Source: Streptomyces achromogenes (GTDB lineage Bacteria > Actinomycetota > Actinomycetes > Streptomycetales > Streptomycetaceae). Taken from it: DNA of 64,000 bases. Both the position numbers and the translations under genes were made by a program. Shown piece after piece: positions 17,200 to 25,913 of this stretch. The notes beneath the pieces were generated by a model that was not told the origin of the DNA, did no database searches, and saw only the letters and a list, made by a program, of their open reading frames with translations. The DNA lies in the NCBI RefSeq assembly GCF_030816715.1, contig NZ_JAUSYH010000001.1, forward strand, positions 6,510,001 through 6,574,000. Direction: 5' to 3'. How positions within the stretch are numbered: position 1 is the first letter of the stretch; each line of letters begins with the position of its first letter.

Positions 17200-17880
17200 A
17201 TGCCCATTCCCTCGTTCCGGTTCCGCCCGAAGTACGTCTCGTTCGACTGCTACGGCACGTTGATCGAGTGGCCGATGACCCCCATCACCCGTGAGCTCGT
17301 CGGCGACCAGATCCCGGCCGAGCACTGGGACCAGTTCGTCAAGGAGTTCCGCGGCTACCGCTACGACTCGGTCCTCGGCAAGTACTACCCCTACGAGGAG
17401 ACTCTGCAGGACGCCTTCGAGGGGGTCTGCCGCAAGTGGGGCGTGAAGGCCGCCCCGGACGCCGGCAAGCGGTTCGCCGACGGCGTGCGCAGCTGGGGCC
17501 CGCACGCGGACGTGCCGGAACCGCTGAAGAAGATGGGCGAGAACTACAAGCTGGTGATCCTCTCCAACGCCGGCGACGCCTTCCTCGAGGAGAGCGTGCC
17601 CCGGCTCGGAGCGGACTTCCACGCGGTCTTCACCGCGGAGCAGGCCGGCTACTACAAGCCCCGGTACGCGGCGTTCGAGTACATGCTCGACCAGCTCGAC
17701 GCGTCCCCGGAGGACTTCGTGCACGTCTCCTCCCACACCCGTTACGACCTGATGCCGATGCACGACATGGGCTTCCGCAACCTCGTCCTCCTGGACCGCG
17801 GCTGCGACCCGGTCACCCACGGATACGACTACGTGACGGTGAAGTCCCTGGACGAGCTCAACACCATGCTCGGCATCTGA
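17200..17880 (+). CDS. Haloacid dehalogenase type II family hydrolase
   Basis: 226 aa. HAD motif I is FDCYGTLIEW (nucleophile Asp in DCYGT), motif II ILSNAGD, motif III the Lys in GYYKPRY, and the acidic motif IV YDLMPMHDMG. The overall pattern is that of the L-2-haloacid dehalogenase branch (HAD-like type II, Cys in position two of the motif). Its place inside an amine-catabolic operon argues against a halogenated substrate; it may be a phosphatase or detoxify a side product. The gap of 155 bases from the oxidase holds three direct repeats. The start ATG at 17200 leads into the conserved FRPKYVSFDCYGT. Confidence 0.85.
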   Translation: MPIPSFRFRPKYVSFDCYGTLIEWPMTPITRELVGDQIPAEHWDQFVKEFRGYRYDSVLGKYYPYEETLQDAFEGVCRKWGVKAAPDAGKRFADGVRSWGPHADVPEPLKKMGENYKLVILSNAGDAFLEESVPRLGADFHAVFTAEQAGYYKPRYAAFEYMLDQLDASPEDFVHVSSHTRYDLMPMHDMGFRNLVLLDRGCDPVTHGYDYVTVKSLDELNTMLGI

Positions 17881-18063
17881 CCCGCGACGCACACCCGCTC
17901 ACGCAGCACCTTCTTCCCGACAGGCGCCCGGTCTCGTGTGGCCGCCCATGAGCCCGGCACGTTTCCGGGCGCCGCCCGACGAGGTCCCGCCCCGGCGGAA
18001 CCCGTACGTCGTCCCCGCATCACGGACTCCCCGCATCCCAGCGCTTCTTCAGGAGGCACCGCC

Positions 18064-19083
18064 ATGGAAAGCAACCGGACAGGCCGCAGAACCGTACTCC
18101 GCACCGCAGGCGCTGTGGCCGCCGCCATGCAGGTCAACAGAAACTTGAGTGTCCCGATCGTCACGGCGGCCCTGGCTCTCGCGCTCGCCGCGTGCGGGGC
18201 GAGCGGCACGCCGCAGAACGTGGGGGCCAAGGGCACGGCGCAGGGCGGAGGTTCCGGTGCGTCGGCCGAGCACACCGACGACGTCTCGGTGGGCGTGAAG
18301 CCGGATGCCAAGGCCGTGAAGCTGCTGCCCGCGGCGGTGAAGGCCGAGGGCAAGCTCTCGGTGGCCATGGACCTGGCCTACCCGCCCACCACGTTCATGG
18401 CGTCGGACAACAAGACCCCGATCGGGTTCAACCCGGACATGGCCCGGCTGATCGCCGCCAAGCTCGGCCTGAAGCTGCAGATCAACAACGTCAAGTTCGA
18501 CACCATCATCACCGGACTGCAGGCCGGTCGGTACGACTTCACGGCCTCCACCATGGGCGCCACGAAGGACCGGCTGAAGGTGCTCGACATGGTCGACTAC
18601 TTCAAGGCCGGGACCGGAGTCTCCGTCCCCTACGGGAACCCGCAGAAGCTGGGCACCCACACGCTGTGCGGGCACCGCGTCGGTGTCACGTCCGGCAGCA
18701 CCCAGGAGCTGCAGTGGGTGCCGCTGCTGTCCAAGCAGGACTGTACGAGCAAGGGCAAGCCGGCCATCGAGGCGGTGACCCTGCCCAGCGTGAACGACGC
18801 GCTCACCCAGCTGGTCTCCAAGCGGCTCGACGCGGTGATGTACGACTTCACCGCGCTCGGGTGGGCGGCCGAGCAGCAGCCCAAGACGTTCGAGGTCCTC
18901 AAGCCCATGGTGACCGCCAAGACCGTGGCCGTCGCGCTGAAGAAGGACTCGCCGCTGACCCCCGCGGTGCAGGCTGCCGTCCAGTCGATCATCGACAGCC
19001 CCGAGTACGCCGAGGCTCTGGGCCGCTGGGGTTTCCCGGATCTCGGGATCACGACCGCGGCCATGGCCGTCCCGCAGGACTGA
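18064..19083 (+). CDS. Amino-acid-type ABC transporter substrate-binding lipoprotein
   Basis: 339 aa. The mature part (KLSVAMDLAYPPTTFMA, IGFNPDMARLIAAKLGL, DFTASTMGATKDRLKVLD) is a family 3 periplasmic binding protein for polar amino acids, amines or opines. The N-terminus is odd: after an AGGAGG site the ATG at 18064 encodes RTGRRTVLRTAGAVAAA, like a twin-arginine signal, then a second Met at 18127 begins a normal lipoprotein signal with lipobox LAAC. Either the two signals are stacked or the second ATG is the true start. It precedes its permease by one base. It sets the substrate specificity of the island. Confidence 0.88.
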   Translation: MESNRTGRRTVLRTAGAVAAAMQVNRNLSVPIVTAALALALAACGASGTPQNVGAKGTAQGGGSGASAEHTDDVSVGVKPDAKAVKLLPAAVKAEGKLSVAMDLAYPPTTFMASDNKTPIGFNPDMARLIAAKLGLKLQINNVKFDTIITGLQAGRYDFTASTMGATKDRLKVLDMVDYFKAGTGVSVPYGNPQKLGTHTLCGHRVGVTSGSTQELQWVPLLSKQDCTSKGKPAIEAVTLPSVNDALTQLVSKRLDAVMYDFTALGWAAEQQPKTFEVLKPMVTAKTVAVALKKDSPLTPAVQAAVQSIIDSPEYAEALGRWGFPDLGITTAAMAVPQD

Positions 19084-19084
19084 C

Positions 19085-20044
19085 ATGAGCACGGATCTGA
19101 TCGGTACGAAGACCAGGAGCCGGCCGGTGCCCGAACTGCTGCCCGAAGAAAAGAAGCGGATCACGCCGAAGCGTCCGCGCGACTACGTCGCCTGGGTGGT
19201 CGCGATCGCGATCGTCGCCGGTCTGGTGTGGACCGCGGTGACGAACGAGAACTATCGCTGGCCGGTGGTGTTCAGCTACTTCACCACGCAGACCATTCTC
19301 GACGGTCTGCTGGTCACGCTGATTCTGACCGTGGCGAGCATGGCCCTGGGCACGCTGCTGGGGCTGGTGCTGGCGGTGATGCGCATGTCGCCGCAGCGGC
19401 CCGTCTCCGGGCTGGCCCAGCTCTACATCACCTTCTTCCGCGGCACCCCGGTGCTGGTGCAGCTGGTCTTCTGGTTCAACATCGCGGCGCTCTACCCGAA
19501 CCTGTCGGTCGGTATCCCGTTCACCGGCGTCTCCACACCGGTGAACGTGAACGCGATCATGACCCCGATGACCGCGGCCGTCGTGGGGCTCACCCTGAAC
19601 CAGGCCGCGTACATGTCGGAGATCATCCGCGGCGGGTTCGCGTCGGTCAGCCGCGGACAGCACGAGGCCGCGGAGTCCCTGGGCATGTCGGGGTTCACCA
19701 AGCTCCGCCATGTGATCATCCCGCAGACCATGCCGGCGATCATTCCGGCCACCGGCAACCAGGTGATCGGCATGCTCAAGGAGACCTCGCTGGTGAGCGT
19801 GCTCGGCGTCGCCGACCTGCTGAACAGCGCACAGGCCATCTACGCCCGCAACTACCAGACGATTCCGCTGCTGATCGTGGCCAGCCTCTGGTACCTGATC
19901 ATGACGCTGGTGCTGAGCGTGCCGCAGTCCATGATCGAGCGCCGTTTCTCCCGCTCGACCCGGGCGCGGCTGACCCCGGCCGCCACCGCGGCCGAGCCCG
20001 GAGCCGGACAGCCAGTTCCCACCACGAGGGAGTCCCTGCTGTGA
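19085..20044 (+). CDS. Amino acid ABC transporter permease (HisM/GlnP type)
   Basis: 319 aa. A cytoplasmic start of about 30 residues is followed by a lone helix ([16 protein letters not shown]) and then the five-helix permease core. The coupling-helix signature [21 protein letters not shown]-like EAA loop (residues about 195-215) contacts the ATPase. Only one permease is encoded, so it probably acts as a homodimer. ATG at 19085 follows the binding-protein stop by one base, and its stop overlaps the ATPase GTG by four bases (GTGA), so the three are one translational unit. Confidence 0.9.
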   Translation: MSTDLIGTKTRSRPVPELLPEEKKRITPKRPRDYVAWVVAIAIVAGLVWTAVTNENYRWPVVFSYFTTQTILDGLLVTLILTVASMALGTLLGLVLAVMRMSPQRPVSGLAQLYITFFRGTPVLVQLVFWFNIAALYPNLSVGIPFTGVSTPVNVNAIMTPMTAAVVGLTLNQAAYMSEIIRGGFASVSRGQHEAAESLGMSGFTKLRHVIIPQTMPAIIPATGNQVIGMLKETSLVSVLGVADLLNSAQAIYARNYQTIPLLIVASLWYLIMTLVLSVPQSMIERRFSRSTRARLTPAATAAEPGAGQPVPTTRESLL

Positions 20045-20808
20045 ACGCCGACGGAACGATCGTCGCACGCAAGCTGTGCAAGAGCTTCGGACGCCACCAG
20101 GTCCTGCGCGACATCGACCTGACCGTCGCGGCCGGGGAGATCTCCTGCATCATCGGGCCGAGCGGATCGGGCAAATCGACACTGCTGCGGTGCATCAACG
20201 GGCTGGAGACCGTGGACCGCGGAGTCCTGAAGGTCAACGGAGAGGACTTCGGCTATGTCGAGAAGGACGACGCCTACCACGCCGTCCGCCCGCAACGGCT
20301 GGCCGAGCAGCGCGCCCGCATCGGCATGGTGTTCCAGCAGTTCAACCTGTTCCCGAACATGACCGCCGAGAGCAACGTCATGTCCGGACCGGTGCTGGTG
20401 CAGAAGAAGGACCGCGCCGCCTGCCGGGAACGGGCACAGGAGCTGCTGGCCAAGGTCGGCCTCGAGGGCTGCGGCCACAAGTACCCCGCCCAACTCTCCG
20501 GCGGTCAGCAGCAGCGCGTGGCCATCGCCCGCGCGCTCGCGATGGATCCCACCATCATGCTGTTCGACGAACCCACCAGCGCACTGGACCCCGAACGCGT
20601 GGGCGAAGTACTCGCCGTCATGCGCGACCTCGCCGGCAACGGAATGACCATGCTGCTCGTCACCCACGAGATGGGCTTCGCCCGCGAGGTCGCCGACGAG
20701 GTGCTGTTCATGGACGACGGCATCGCAGTCGAACGCGGCGACGCACGCGAGGTCCTGGCCAACCCCCGCGAGAAACGCACCCAGGCCTTCCTCGAAAGGG
20801 TGCTGTAG
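20041..20808 (+). CDS. Amino acid ABC transporter ATP-binding protein (GlnQ type)
   Basis: 255 aa. Walker [10 protein letters not shown] at residues 39-47, Q-loop [11 protein letters not shown], signature [16 protein letters not shown], Walker [14 protein letters not shown] and switch His in [10 protein letters not shown] are all intact. It powers import by the preceding permease and binding protein. Start is GTG overlapping the permease stop. An insertion of about 15 residues between Walker A and the Q-loop ([15 protein letters not shown]) is seen in one subgroup of these ATPases. Confidence 0.92.
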   Translation: MNADGTIVARKLCKSFGRHQVLRDIDLTVAAGEISCIIGPSGSGKSTLLRCINGLETVDRGVLKVNGEDFGYVEKDDAYHAVRPQRLAEQRARIGMVFQQFNLFPNMTAESNVMSGPVLVQKKDRAACRERAQELLAKVGLEGCGHKYPAQLSGGQQQRVAIARALAMDPTIMLFDEPTSALDPERVGEVLAVMRDLAGNGMTMLLVTHEMGFAREVADEVLFMDDGIAVERGDAREVLANPREKRTQAFLERVL

Positions 20809-21018
20809 AAGCGGCCCGGACCCGCGGCAGCGGACCCGGCAGCGAGTCCGGCAGCGAGTCCGGAGAAGACGCCGGTCGACTGCGTCCGTCCCGTAGAACC
20901 CCTCACCCGCGCCTTGCGCCGGCACGGACCGCGCCGGCGCTGACAGCGCCGCCCGCCGGGCTCCTGGTCGCGCGCCCCGGCCGCGCCCCCCTTTGAAACT
21001 CCCCGCTAAGGACCCGAC
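20809..21018. other. Gap between transporter and second oxidase
   Basis: 210 bases without a gene. Holds two tandem copies of GGCAGCGAGTCC near 20840-20865 and an A-free GC-rich stretch; no hairpin strong enough to call a terminator, so transcription may continue into the oxidase. Confidence 0.4.
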
Positions 21019-22299
21019 ATGAAGACGATTCCCTACTGGATAGACACCGCTGGGGCGTTTCCCGACCGGTCCGGCAAGCCGCTGACCGAGGACACCGACC
21101 TGGTGGTCGTCGGCGCCGGACTGACGGGTCTGTCCACCGCCCTGCACTCCGCCCGCAAGGGCGCCCGCGTCACCCTCGTCGAGAAGGGCCAGATCGGCTC
21201 CGGCGCCTCCGCACGCAACGGCGGCATGGCCAACCTGGGATTCACCATCGGCGTGGGCCAGGCCGTCCGCCGGTACGGACTCGAACGGGCCCGGGAGATC
21301 TACAACTCCTACGGCGAGGCCGTGGACACCGTCGAGCGGCTCGTGAACGAGGAGTCCATCGACTGCCAGTTCCGCCGTGTCGGACGCCTGGGCGTCGCCT
21401 CCCGCCCCGCGCACTTCGAGAACAAGAAAACCCAACAGCGCGACCTGGCCAAGTACTTCGGACACGAGACGACTCTGGTCGGCAAGTCCGAGCTGCGTTC
21501 GGAGATCGGATCCGACGCCTACCACGGCGGCCTGCTCGACCCGTTCAGCGCCGCCCTGCACGTCGGCCGCTTCGTGCGCGGTATGGCCGACGCGTGCGAG
21601 CGCACCGGTGTCGAGATCCACGAGCGCAACGCGGCCATCGGTGTGCGGCGCACCGCCGCCGGCCGGTTCGAGGTCAGTACCGAGCGCGGTGTCATCCGCG
21701 CCGGGCAGGTCATGATGGCCACCGACGCCTACACCGACCAGAACTTCCCGTGGCTGCGCCGCCAACAGGTCTGCGTGGGCAGCTTCATCATCGTCACCGA
21801 GCCGCTCGGCGAGGAGCTCGCCCGGGACATCATCCCCAAGGCCCGCCTCATCGTCGACTCCAACAAGGTCTGCCACTACTTCCGGCTCACCCCGGACAAC
21901 CGGCTGCTGTTCGGCGGCCGCGCCCGCTTCGCACCGTCGGACCCGACCTCGGACAAGAAGAGCGGGGCCGTCCTGTTCCGTGAGATGTGCGGGATCTTCC
22001 CCCAGCTCTCCCGCACCAGGATCGAGTACGTGTGGGGCGGCTCCGTCGGTTTCGCCATGGACCGCATCGTGCACGCCGGGCAGACCGAGGACGGCGTCCA
22101 CTACTCCATGGGATACGCGGGCCACGGCGTGCAGATGGCCACCCACATGGGGCAGGTCATGGCCGAGGTGATGGACGGCCACCCCGAGGTCAGCCCCGTC
22201 CGCGACCTCGCCCCGCCCCGCATTCCCCTCTACAACGGCACTGCCTGGTTCCTGCCCTTCGCGGGCGCCTACTACAAGACGCTGGACCGCATCCGCTGA
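21019..22299 (+). CDS. FAD-dependent oxidoreductase (gamma-glutamylputrescine oxidase-like)
   Basis: 426 aa. LVVVGAGLTGLSTALHSARK (residues about 28-47) is the FAD-binding fold of the DAO family; the acidic end of strand two is TLVEKG. ASARNGGMANLG matches the conserved GxSGRNGG loop of PuuB-type oxidases, and SMGYAGHGVQMATHMG the C-terminal FAD contact. Family members oxidise a primary or secondary amine, such as gamma-glutamylputrescine, to an aldehyde. The aldehyde dehydrogenase follows 41 bases later, forming a classic amine-to-acid pair. The island thus has two different FAD amine oxidases. ATG at 21019 follows a weak GCTAAGGA site. Confidence 0.87.
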   Translation: MKTIPYWIDTAGAFPDRSGKPLTEDTDLVVVGAGLTGLSTALHSARKGARVTLVEKGQIGSGASARNGGMANLGFTIGVGQAVRRYGLERAREIYNSYGEAVDTVERLVNEESIDCQFRRVGRLGVASRPAHFENKKTQQRDLAKYFGHETTLVGKSELRSEIGSDAYHGGLLDPFSAALHVGRFVRGMADACERTGVEIHERNAAIGVRRTAAGRFEVSTERGVIRAGQVMMATDAYTDQNFPWLRRQQVCVGSFIIVTEPLGEELARDIIPKARLIVDSNKVCHYFRLTPDNRLLFGGRARFAPSDPTSDKKSGAVLFREMCGIFPQLSRTRIEYVWGGSVGFAMDRIVHAGQTEDGVHYSMGYAGHGVQMATHMGQVMAEVMDGHPEVSPVRDLAPPRIPLYNGTAWFLPFAGAYYKTLDRIR

Positions 22300-22340
22300 C
22301 CGGTCGGCAGCCCCTCTGCACCTACAAGGAGATATCCACG

Positions 22341-23792
22341 ATGACTGTCGTCCGTGATGTACCCAAGCAGCTGTTCATCGGCGGCGATTGGCAGGACGCG
22401 GAGTCCGGCCGGACGCTGTCCGTCGACAACCCGGCCACCGGCGAGCAACTGTGCCGGGTCGCCGACGCCTCACCCGCCGACGGCCGGCGTGCCGTCGAGG
22501 CGGCGGTGGCCGCGCAGGCCGCCTGGGCCGCCACCCCACCGCGCGTGCGCAGCGAGATCCTGCGCCGCGCCTACGACATCATCATCGCGCGCACCGAGGA
22601 CCTCGCACTGCTGATGACCCTGGAGATGGGCAAACCCCTGGCCGAGGCACGTGCCGAGGTCGCCTACGGCGCGGAGTTCTTCCGCTGGTTCTCCGAGGAG
22701 GCCGTCCGTGTCGACGGCGGCATGATGACCGCCCCCGACGGCAGGAACCGGCTGCTGGTCACCCGTCAGCCCGTCGGCCCCTGCCTGCTCGTCACCCCCT
22801 GGAACTTCCCCCTGGCGATGGGCACCCGCAAGATCGGCCCCGCGATCGCCGCCGGCTGCACCATCGTCCTCAAACCCGCCCCCCAGACTCCCCTGGCCAG
22901 CCTCGCCCTGGCGGAGATCCTCACCGAAGCGGGTCTGCCGGCCGGAGTGCTGAACATCGTCACCACCTCAGACGCCGCCGGCGTCGTCGAACCCCTGCTG
23001 CGCGGCGGGAAGATCCGTAAGCTCTCCTTCACCGGCTCCACCCAGGTCGGCCGGATCCTGCTGGCCCAGTGCGCCGACACGGTCATCCGCACCTCCATGG
23101 AACTGGGCGGCAACGCCCCCCTCGTCGTCTTCGACGACGCCGACCTCGACGTCGCCGTCGAGGGCACCATGGTCGCCAAGATGCGCAACATGGGCGAATC
23201 CTGCTGCGCGGCCAACCGCATCTTCGTCCACACCTCCGTCGCCGCGGAGTTCGCCTCCCGCCTCGCCGCACGCATGGCCGCCCTCACCGTCGGGCCCGGC
23301 ACCGAACCCGGCACCGACGTCGGTCCCCTCATCGACCTCGCCGGCCGCAGCAAGGCCCACGACCTGGTGCGGGACGCCGTCAAGCGCGGCGCCACCGTCC
23401 TGACCGGCGGTGAACTCCCCGAAGGGCCTGGCTGCTTCTATCCGCCCACCGTCCTCACCGGTGTCGCACCCGACTCCGCGATCATCGACACCGAGATCTT
23501 CGGCCCCGTCGCCGCGATCCGTTCCTTCGAGACCGAGGACGAGGCCGTCGCGGCCGCCAACGACACCGAATTCGGACTGGCCGCCTACCTGTTCACCCAG
23601 AACCTCGACCGTGCCCTGCGGGTCGCCGAACGCCTCGAAAGCGGCATGATCGGCATCAACACCGGACTGGTCTCCAACCCCGCCGCGCCCTTCGGCGGCG
23701 TCAAGCAGTCGGGCCTGGGCCGCGAAGGCGGTCGCGTCGGCATCGACGAGTTCCTGGAGTACAAGTACCTGGCCGTCCCCGTCGGAGCCTGA
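22341..23792 (+). CDS. NAD(P)-dependent succinate-semialdehyde dehydrogenase family protein
   Basis: 483 aa, normal for GabD-type aldehyde dehydrogenases. PWNFPLAMGTRKIGPAIAAG and FTGSTQVGR form the cofactor site, MELGGNAP carries the general-base Glu, and MGESCCAANRI the catalytic Cys, where the usual GQTC is replaced by GESC and two cysteines are adjacent. EIFGPVAAIRSF and the GLVSNPAAPFGGVKQSGLGREGG end are typical. It should oxidise the semialdehyde made by the upstream amine oxidase to the acid. ATG at 22341 has AAGGAG ten bases upstream. It is followed by the hydroxyacid dehydrogenase after one base. Confidence 0.9.
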   Translation: MTVVRDVPKQLFIGGDWQDAESGRTLSVDNPATGEQLCRVADASPADGRRAVEAAVAAQAAWAATPPRVRSEILRRAYDIIIARTEDLALLMTLEMGKPLAEARAEVAYGAEFFRWFSEEAVRVDGGMMTAPDGRNRLLVTRQPVGPCLLVTPWNFPLAMGTRKIGPAIAAGCTIVLKPAPQTPLASLALAEILTEAGLPAGVLNIVTTSDAAGVVEPLLRGGKIRKLSFTGSTQVGRILLAQCADTVIRTSMELGGNAPLVVFDDADLDVAVEGTMVAKMRNMGESCCAANRIFVHTSVAAEFASRLAARMAALTVGPGTEPGTDVGPLIDLAGRSKAHDLVRDAVKRGATVLTGGELPEGPGCFYPPTVLTGVAPDSAIIDTEIFGPVAAIRSFETEDEAVAAANDTEFGLAAYLFTQNLDRALRVAERLESGMIGINTGLVSNPAAPFGGVKQSGLGREGGRVGIDEFLEYKYLAVPVGA

Positions 23793-23793
23793 C

Positions 23794-24777
23794 ATGCGCG
23801 ACCGACTCGTCGTCCTCTACCGCGGCAACCGGCCCCCCGCCACCGCACGCATCGAAAGCCTCGCGGACACCGTCTACGCCACAGAGGAGGAACTGCCCTA
23901 CCTCCTCCCCGGCGCCGACGTCCTCCTGGCCTGGGTGACCATCACCCCGGCCATCCGGGAGGCGTGGCCCGACGATCCGCAGAAGGCGCCCCGCTGGGTC
24001 CACGCGTCCTCCGCGGGCGTGGACTCCTTCCTGTTCCCCGCCCTGGTGGACGAGCCGCGCGTTGTCCTGACCAACGCCCGGGGGGTCTACGAGCAGCCGA
24101 CCGCCGAGTACGTCCTCGGCCTGATCCTCGCCCTCGCCAAGGACTTCCCCGGCACCTGGGAGCACCAGCGGCGCCGCGAGTGGCGTCCGCGCCCCAGTGA
24201 CGGCATCACCGGACGCACCGTGCTGGTCTGGGGGACGGGGCCGATCGGCCGGGCCATCGCCCGGCTGCTGCGCGCCGTCGGGATGCGGGTGAGCGGTGCG
24301 GGCCGCACGTCCCGTACGGACGACCCCGACTTCGGCACGGTCCACGGTGCGACGACCCTGCGCTCCGCCCTGTCGGAAGCGGACTACGTCGTCCTGGCCG
24401 CCCCCCTCACCCGGGACACCCGGGGCATGGTCGACGCTCCCGTGCTCGCCGCCATGAAGCCGGGGGCGCGGCTGATCAACGTAGGCCGGGGGGGACTCGT
24501 CGACGAGGAGGCGCTGGTCGACCACCTCGCCGCCGGACGGCTCGCCGGCGCGGCCCTGGACGTGTTCGCCCAGGAACCGCTGCCTGCCGAATCACCCCTG
24601 TGGAACATGCCCGGCGTGATGATCTCCCCGCACACGGCGGGCGAGACCACCAGCGAACGGCAGGAGCTCGTCGAGTTGTTCCTCGACAACTTCACCCGGT
24701 ACAGCGAGGGCCGGCCGCTGCGCAACGTGGTGGACAAGCGGCGCGGATACGTGGTCGAGGACACGCGCCCCGCCTGA
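23794..24777 (+). CDS. D-2-hydroxyacid dehydrogenase family protein
   Basis: 327 aa. The NAD-binding domain has VLVWGTGPIGRAIARLLRAV (GxGxxG), and the catalytic triad appears as Arg in INVGRGGLVDE, Glu in VFAQEPLP and His in SPHTAGET. Such enzymes reduce 2-oxo acids to D-2-hydroxy acids or the reverse. It begins one base after the aldehyde dehydrogenase stop and is the last gene before a very strong terminator. With the D-malate dehydrogenase-like enzyme at the other end of the island it suggests hydroxy-acid intermediates. Confidence 0.87.
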   Translation: MRDRLVVLYRGNRPPATARIESLADTVYATEEELPYLLPGADVLLAWVTITPAIREAWPDDPQKAPRWVHASSAGVDSFLFPALVDEPRVVLTNARGVYEQPTAEYVLGLILALAKDFPGTWEHQRRREWRPRPSDGITGRTVLVWGTGPIGRAIARLLRAVGMRVSGAGRTSRTDDPDFGTVHGATTLRSALSEADYVVLAAPLTRDTRGMVDAPVLAAMKPGARLINVGRGGLVDEEALVDHLAAGRLAGAALDVFAQEPLPAESPLWNMPGVMISPHTAGETTSERQELVELFLDNFTRYSEGRPLRNVVDKRRGYVVEDTRPA

Positions 24778-24839
24778 AGGCGAGCAGCACGCGTCCCGGC
24801 CGGTGACTCCTCCCGGCCGGGACGCGTGCTGCTCGCCTT
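24777..24839 (+). terminator. Perfect 27-bp hairpin terminator of the amine operon
   Basis: Arms at 24777-24803 and 24813-24839 are exactly complementary over 27 bases with a 9-base loop, beginning at the last base of the stop codon and followed by TTTCTCTCTCT. One of the strongest terminators in the window. Confidence 0.93.
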
Positions 24840-24905
24840 TCTCTCTCTGGCCTGCGGCTGCGGCCGGTACGGATGCCCGGTCCGTCGCCGCCCGGCACGA
24901 GCGGC

Positions 24906-24932
24906 GGGACCGGGCGGTGGCCGCCCGGTCCC
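24906..24932 (-). terminator. Terminator of the convergent cupin gene
   Basis: GGGACCGGGCGG and CCGCCCGGTCCC form a perfect 12-bp stem with a 3-base loop, 30 bases past the cupin stop on the minus strand. Confidence 0.8.
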
Positions 24933-24962
24933 ATCGCCTCACACCGCGTCGCTGAGCCGGGT

Positions 24963-25316
24963 CTATGAAACGGTCAGGTAGATCTTGCGCACGGTTTCGA
25001 TGGTCTTCCAGACCCCGACGAAGCCCGGCTTCATGACAAAGCTGTCCCCTGCCCTGTAGACGACCGGCTCGCCGTCTTGCGGCGTGAGCTCGATGACGCC
25101 GGAAAGGATGTGGCAGAACTCGAAGAGCTCGCCCTTGACCGAACGCGTCTCGCCGGGCGTGGCTTCCCAGACACCCGTTTTGATCGTTTCCTCGCGGGCG
25201 GCGTCCTGGGCCCACGTCTTGAAGGTCGGGTTGCCGGAAATCAGGCGCTCCGGCAGCGGGCCGGACTCCTGGGGTGCGAAGGAGGGGTGGGGATCGATGG
25301 TCTTCAGGAGCGACAT
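24963..25316 (-). CDS. Cupin domain protein (DUF861/EutQ-like)
   Basis: 117 aa from an ATG at 25316 with GAAGGA just upstream. A small single-domain cupin: TGVWEATPGETRSVKGELFE then EFCHILSGVIELTPQDG and RAGDSFVMKPGFVGVWKTIE follow the two cupin motifs of the DUF861 group, in which one metal-binding histidine is often missing. Members occur beside amine and ureide degradation genes. It faces the operon ending in the hydroxyacid dehydrogenase. Function is unproven; it may bind a pathway metabolite. Confidence 0.82.
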   Translation of the reverse strand: MSLLKTIDPHPSFAPQESGPLPERLISGNPTFKTWAQDAAREETIKTGVWEATPGETRSVKGELFEFCHILSGVIELTPQDGEPVVYRAGDSFVMKPGFVGVWKTIETVRKIYLTVS

Positions 25317-25913
25317 GGCTTTTCCTTCGGTGGATGTGAACAAGGACGAAAACCGGGAGCGGACATACCGGGCGTCACCGGGCCGAGTTCGGCCAGACTC
25401 GTCGCGTGTCTCGGAGCAGGGACTGACGGCTGCCGTCACGGTCTCGCGTGCGGTGGACCGATGTGTCCGGGTGGGCGGTCACCAGACCGGTACAGCTCTC
25501 GAGACCGGCGCACATGAGGGTGGTGGTGACGGCGTGCCGATCACCGAAGGCGACCTGATGGGCGGCCTCGGCAAGCACCGGATCGACGGTGCCGGAACCG
25601 GCCCGCACAGGCGGCGTGGAGCGTGCGACTGCTCCGGTCCGTCGAGTATCTCCGACACCTCGCAACGAGCCCACGCGTGATCTGTCCGTTGCGGGCACGA
25701 TGTTCGGACGTTGTGTCAGGCGGGAAGCCGGGAGCGGCGTTCACGGCCCCGGTCGGCCGGGGAGAACTGAGAGCTCGTTCGGCCGGGGAGAGCGGTGTCC
25801 GTGCCGCCTGGCTCGCGACGCGTGTCTTCCTGCGGTTCGGTCATCGCCAGGCGCCTGTCGGCCTGGTTCCCCGATTCCTCACGCCTGACGTGCTGTGCGG
25901 GCGCAGCGGGCCC
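25317..25913. other. Intergenic region with gene remnants
   Basis: 597 bases between two minus-strand genes. Besides the doc relic (listed separately), minus-strand bases about 25600-25450 read DPVLAEAAHQVAFGDRHAV then TTLMCAGLESCTGLV, which has the composition of a real protein core but which I cannot assign; it lacks a start and is probably decayed. Confidence 0.4.
25804..25888 (+). pseudogene. Decayed second copy of the doc toxin gene
   Basis: GTGTCTTCCTGCGGTTC and CTGTCGGCCTGGTTCCCC are both exact matches to the doc gene at 4730-4870, but here the roughly 100 bases between them are deleted. The two pieces read AWLATRVFLRF and, in a shifted frame, the AKRLSAWFP region. The Fic motif and the antitoxin are absent, so it is a non-functional relic. 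Confidence 0.75.

Noticed and set aside
17200-17880. True haloacid dehalogenase acting on halogenated acids
   Set aside because: Family motifs are there, but context is amine catabolism and the family includes many enzymes with other substrates.
19852-22182. A 776-codon minus-strand frame
   Set aside because: Covers the ABC transporter and oxidase genes on the opposite strand; low-complexity Gly/Val/Ala composition typical of antisense translation.
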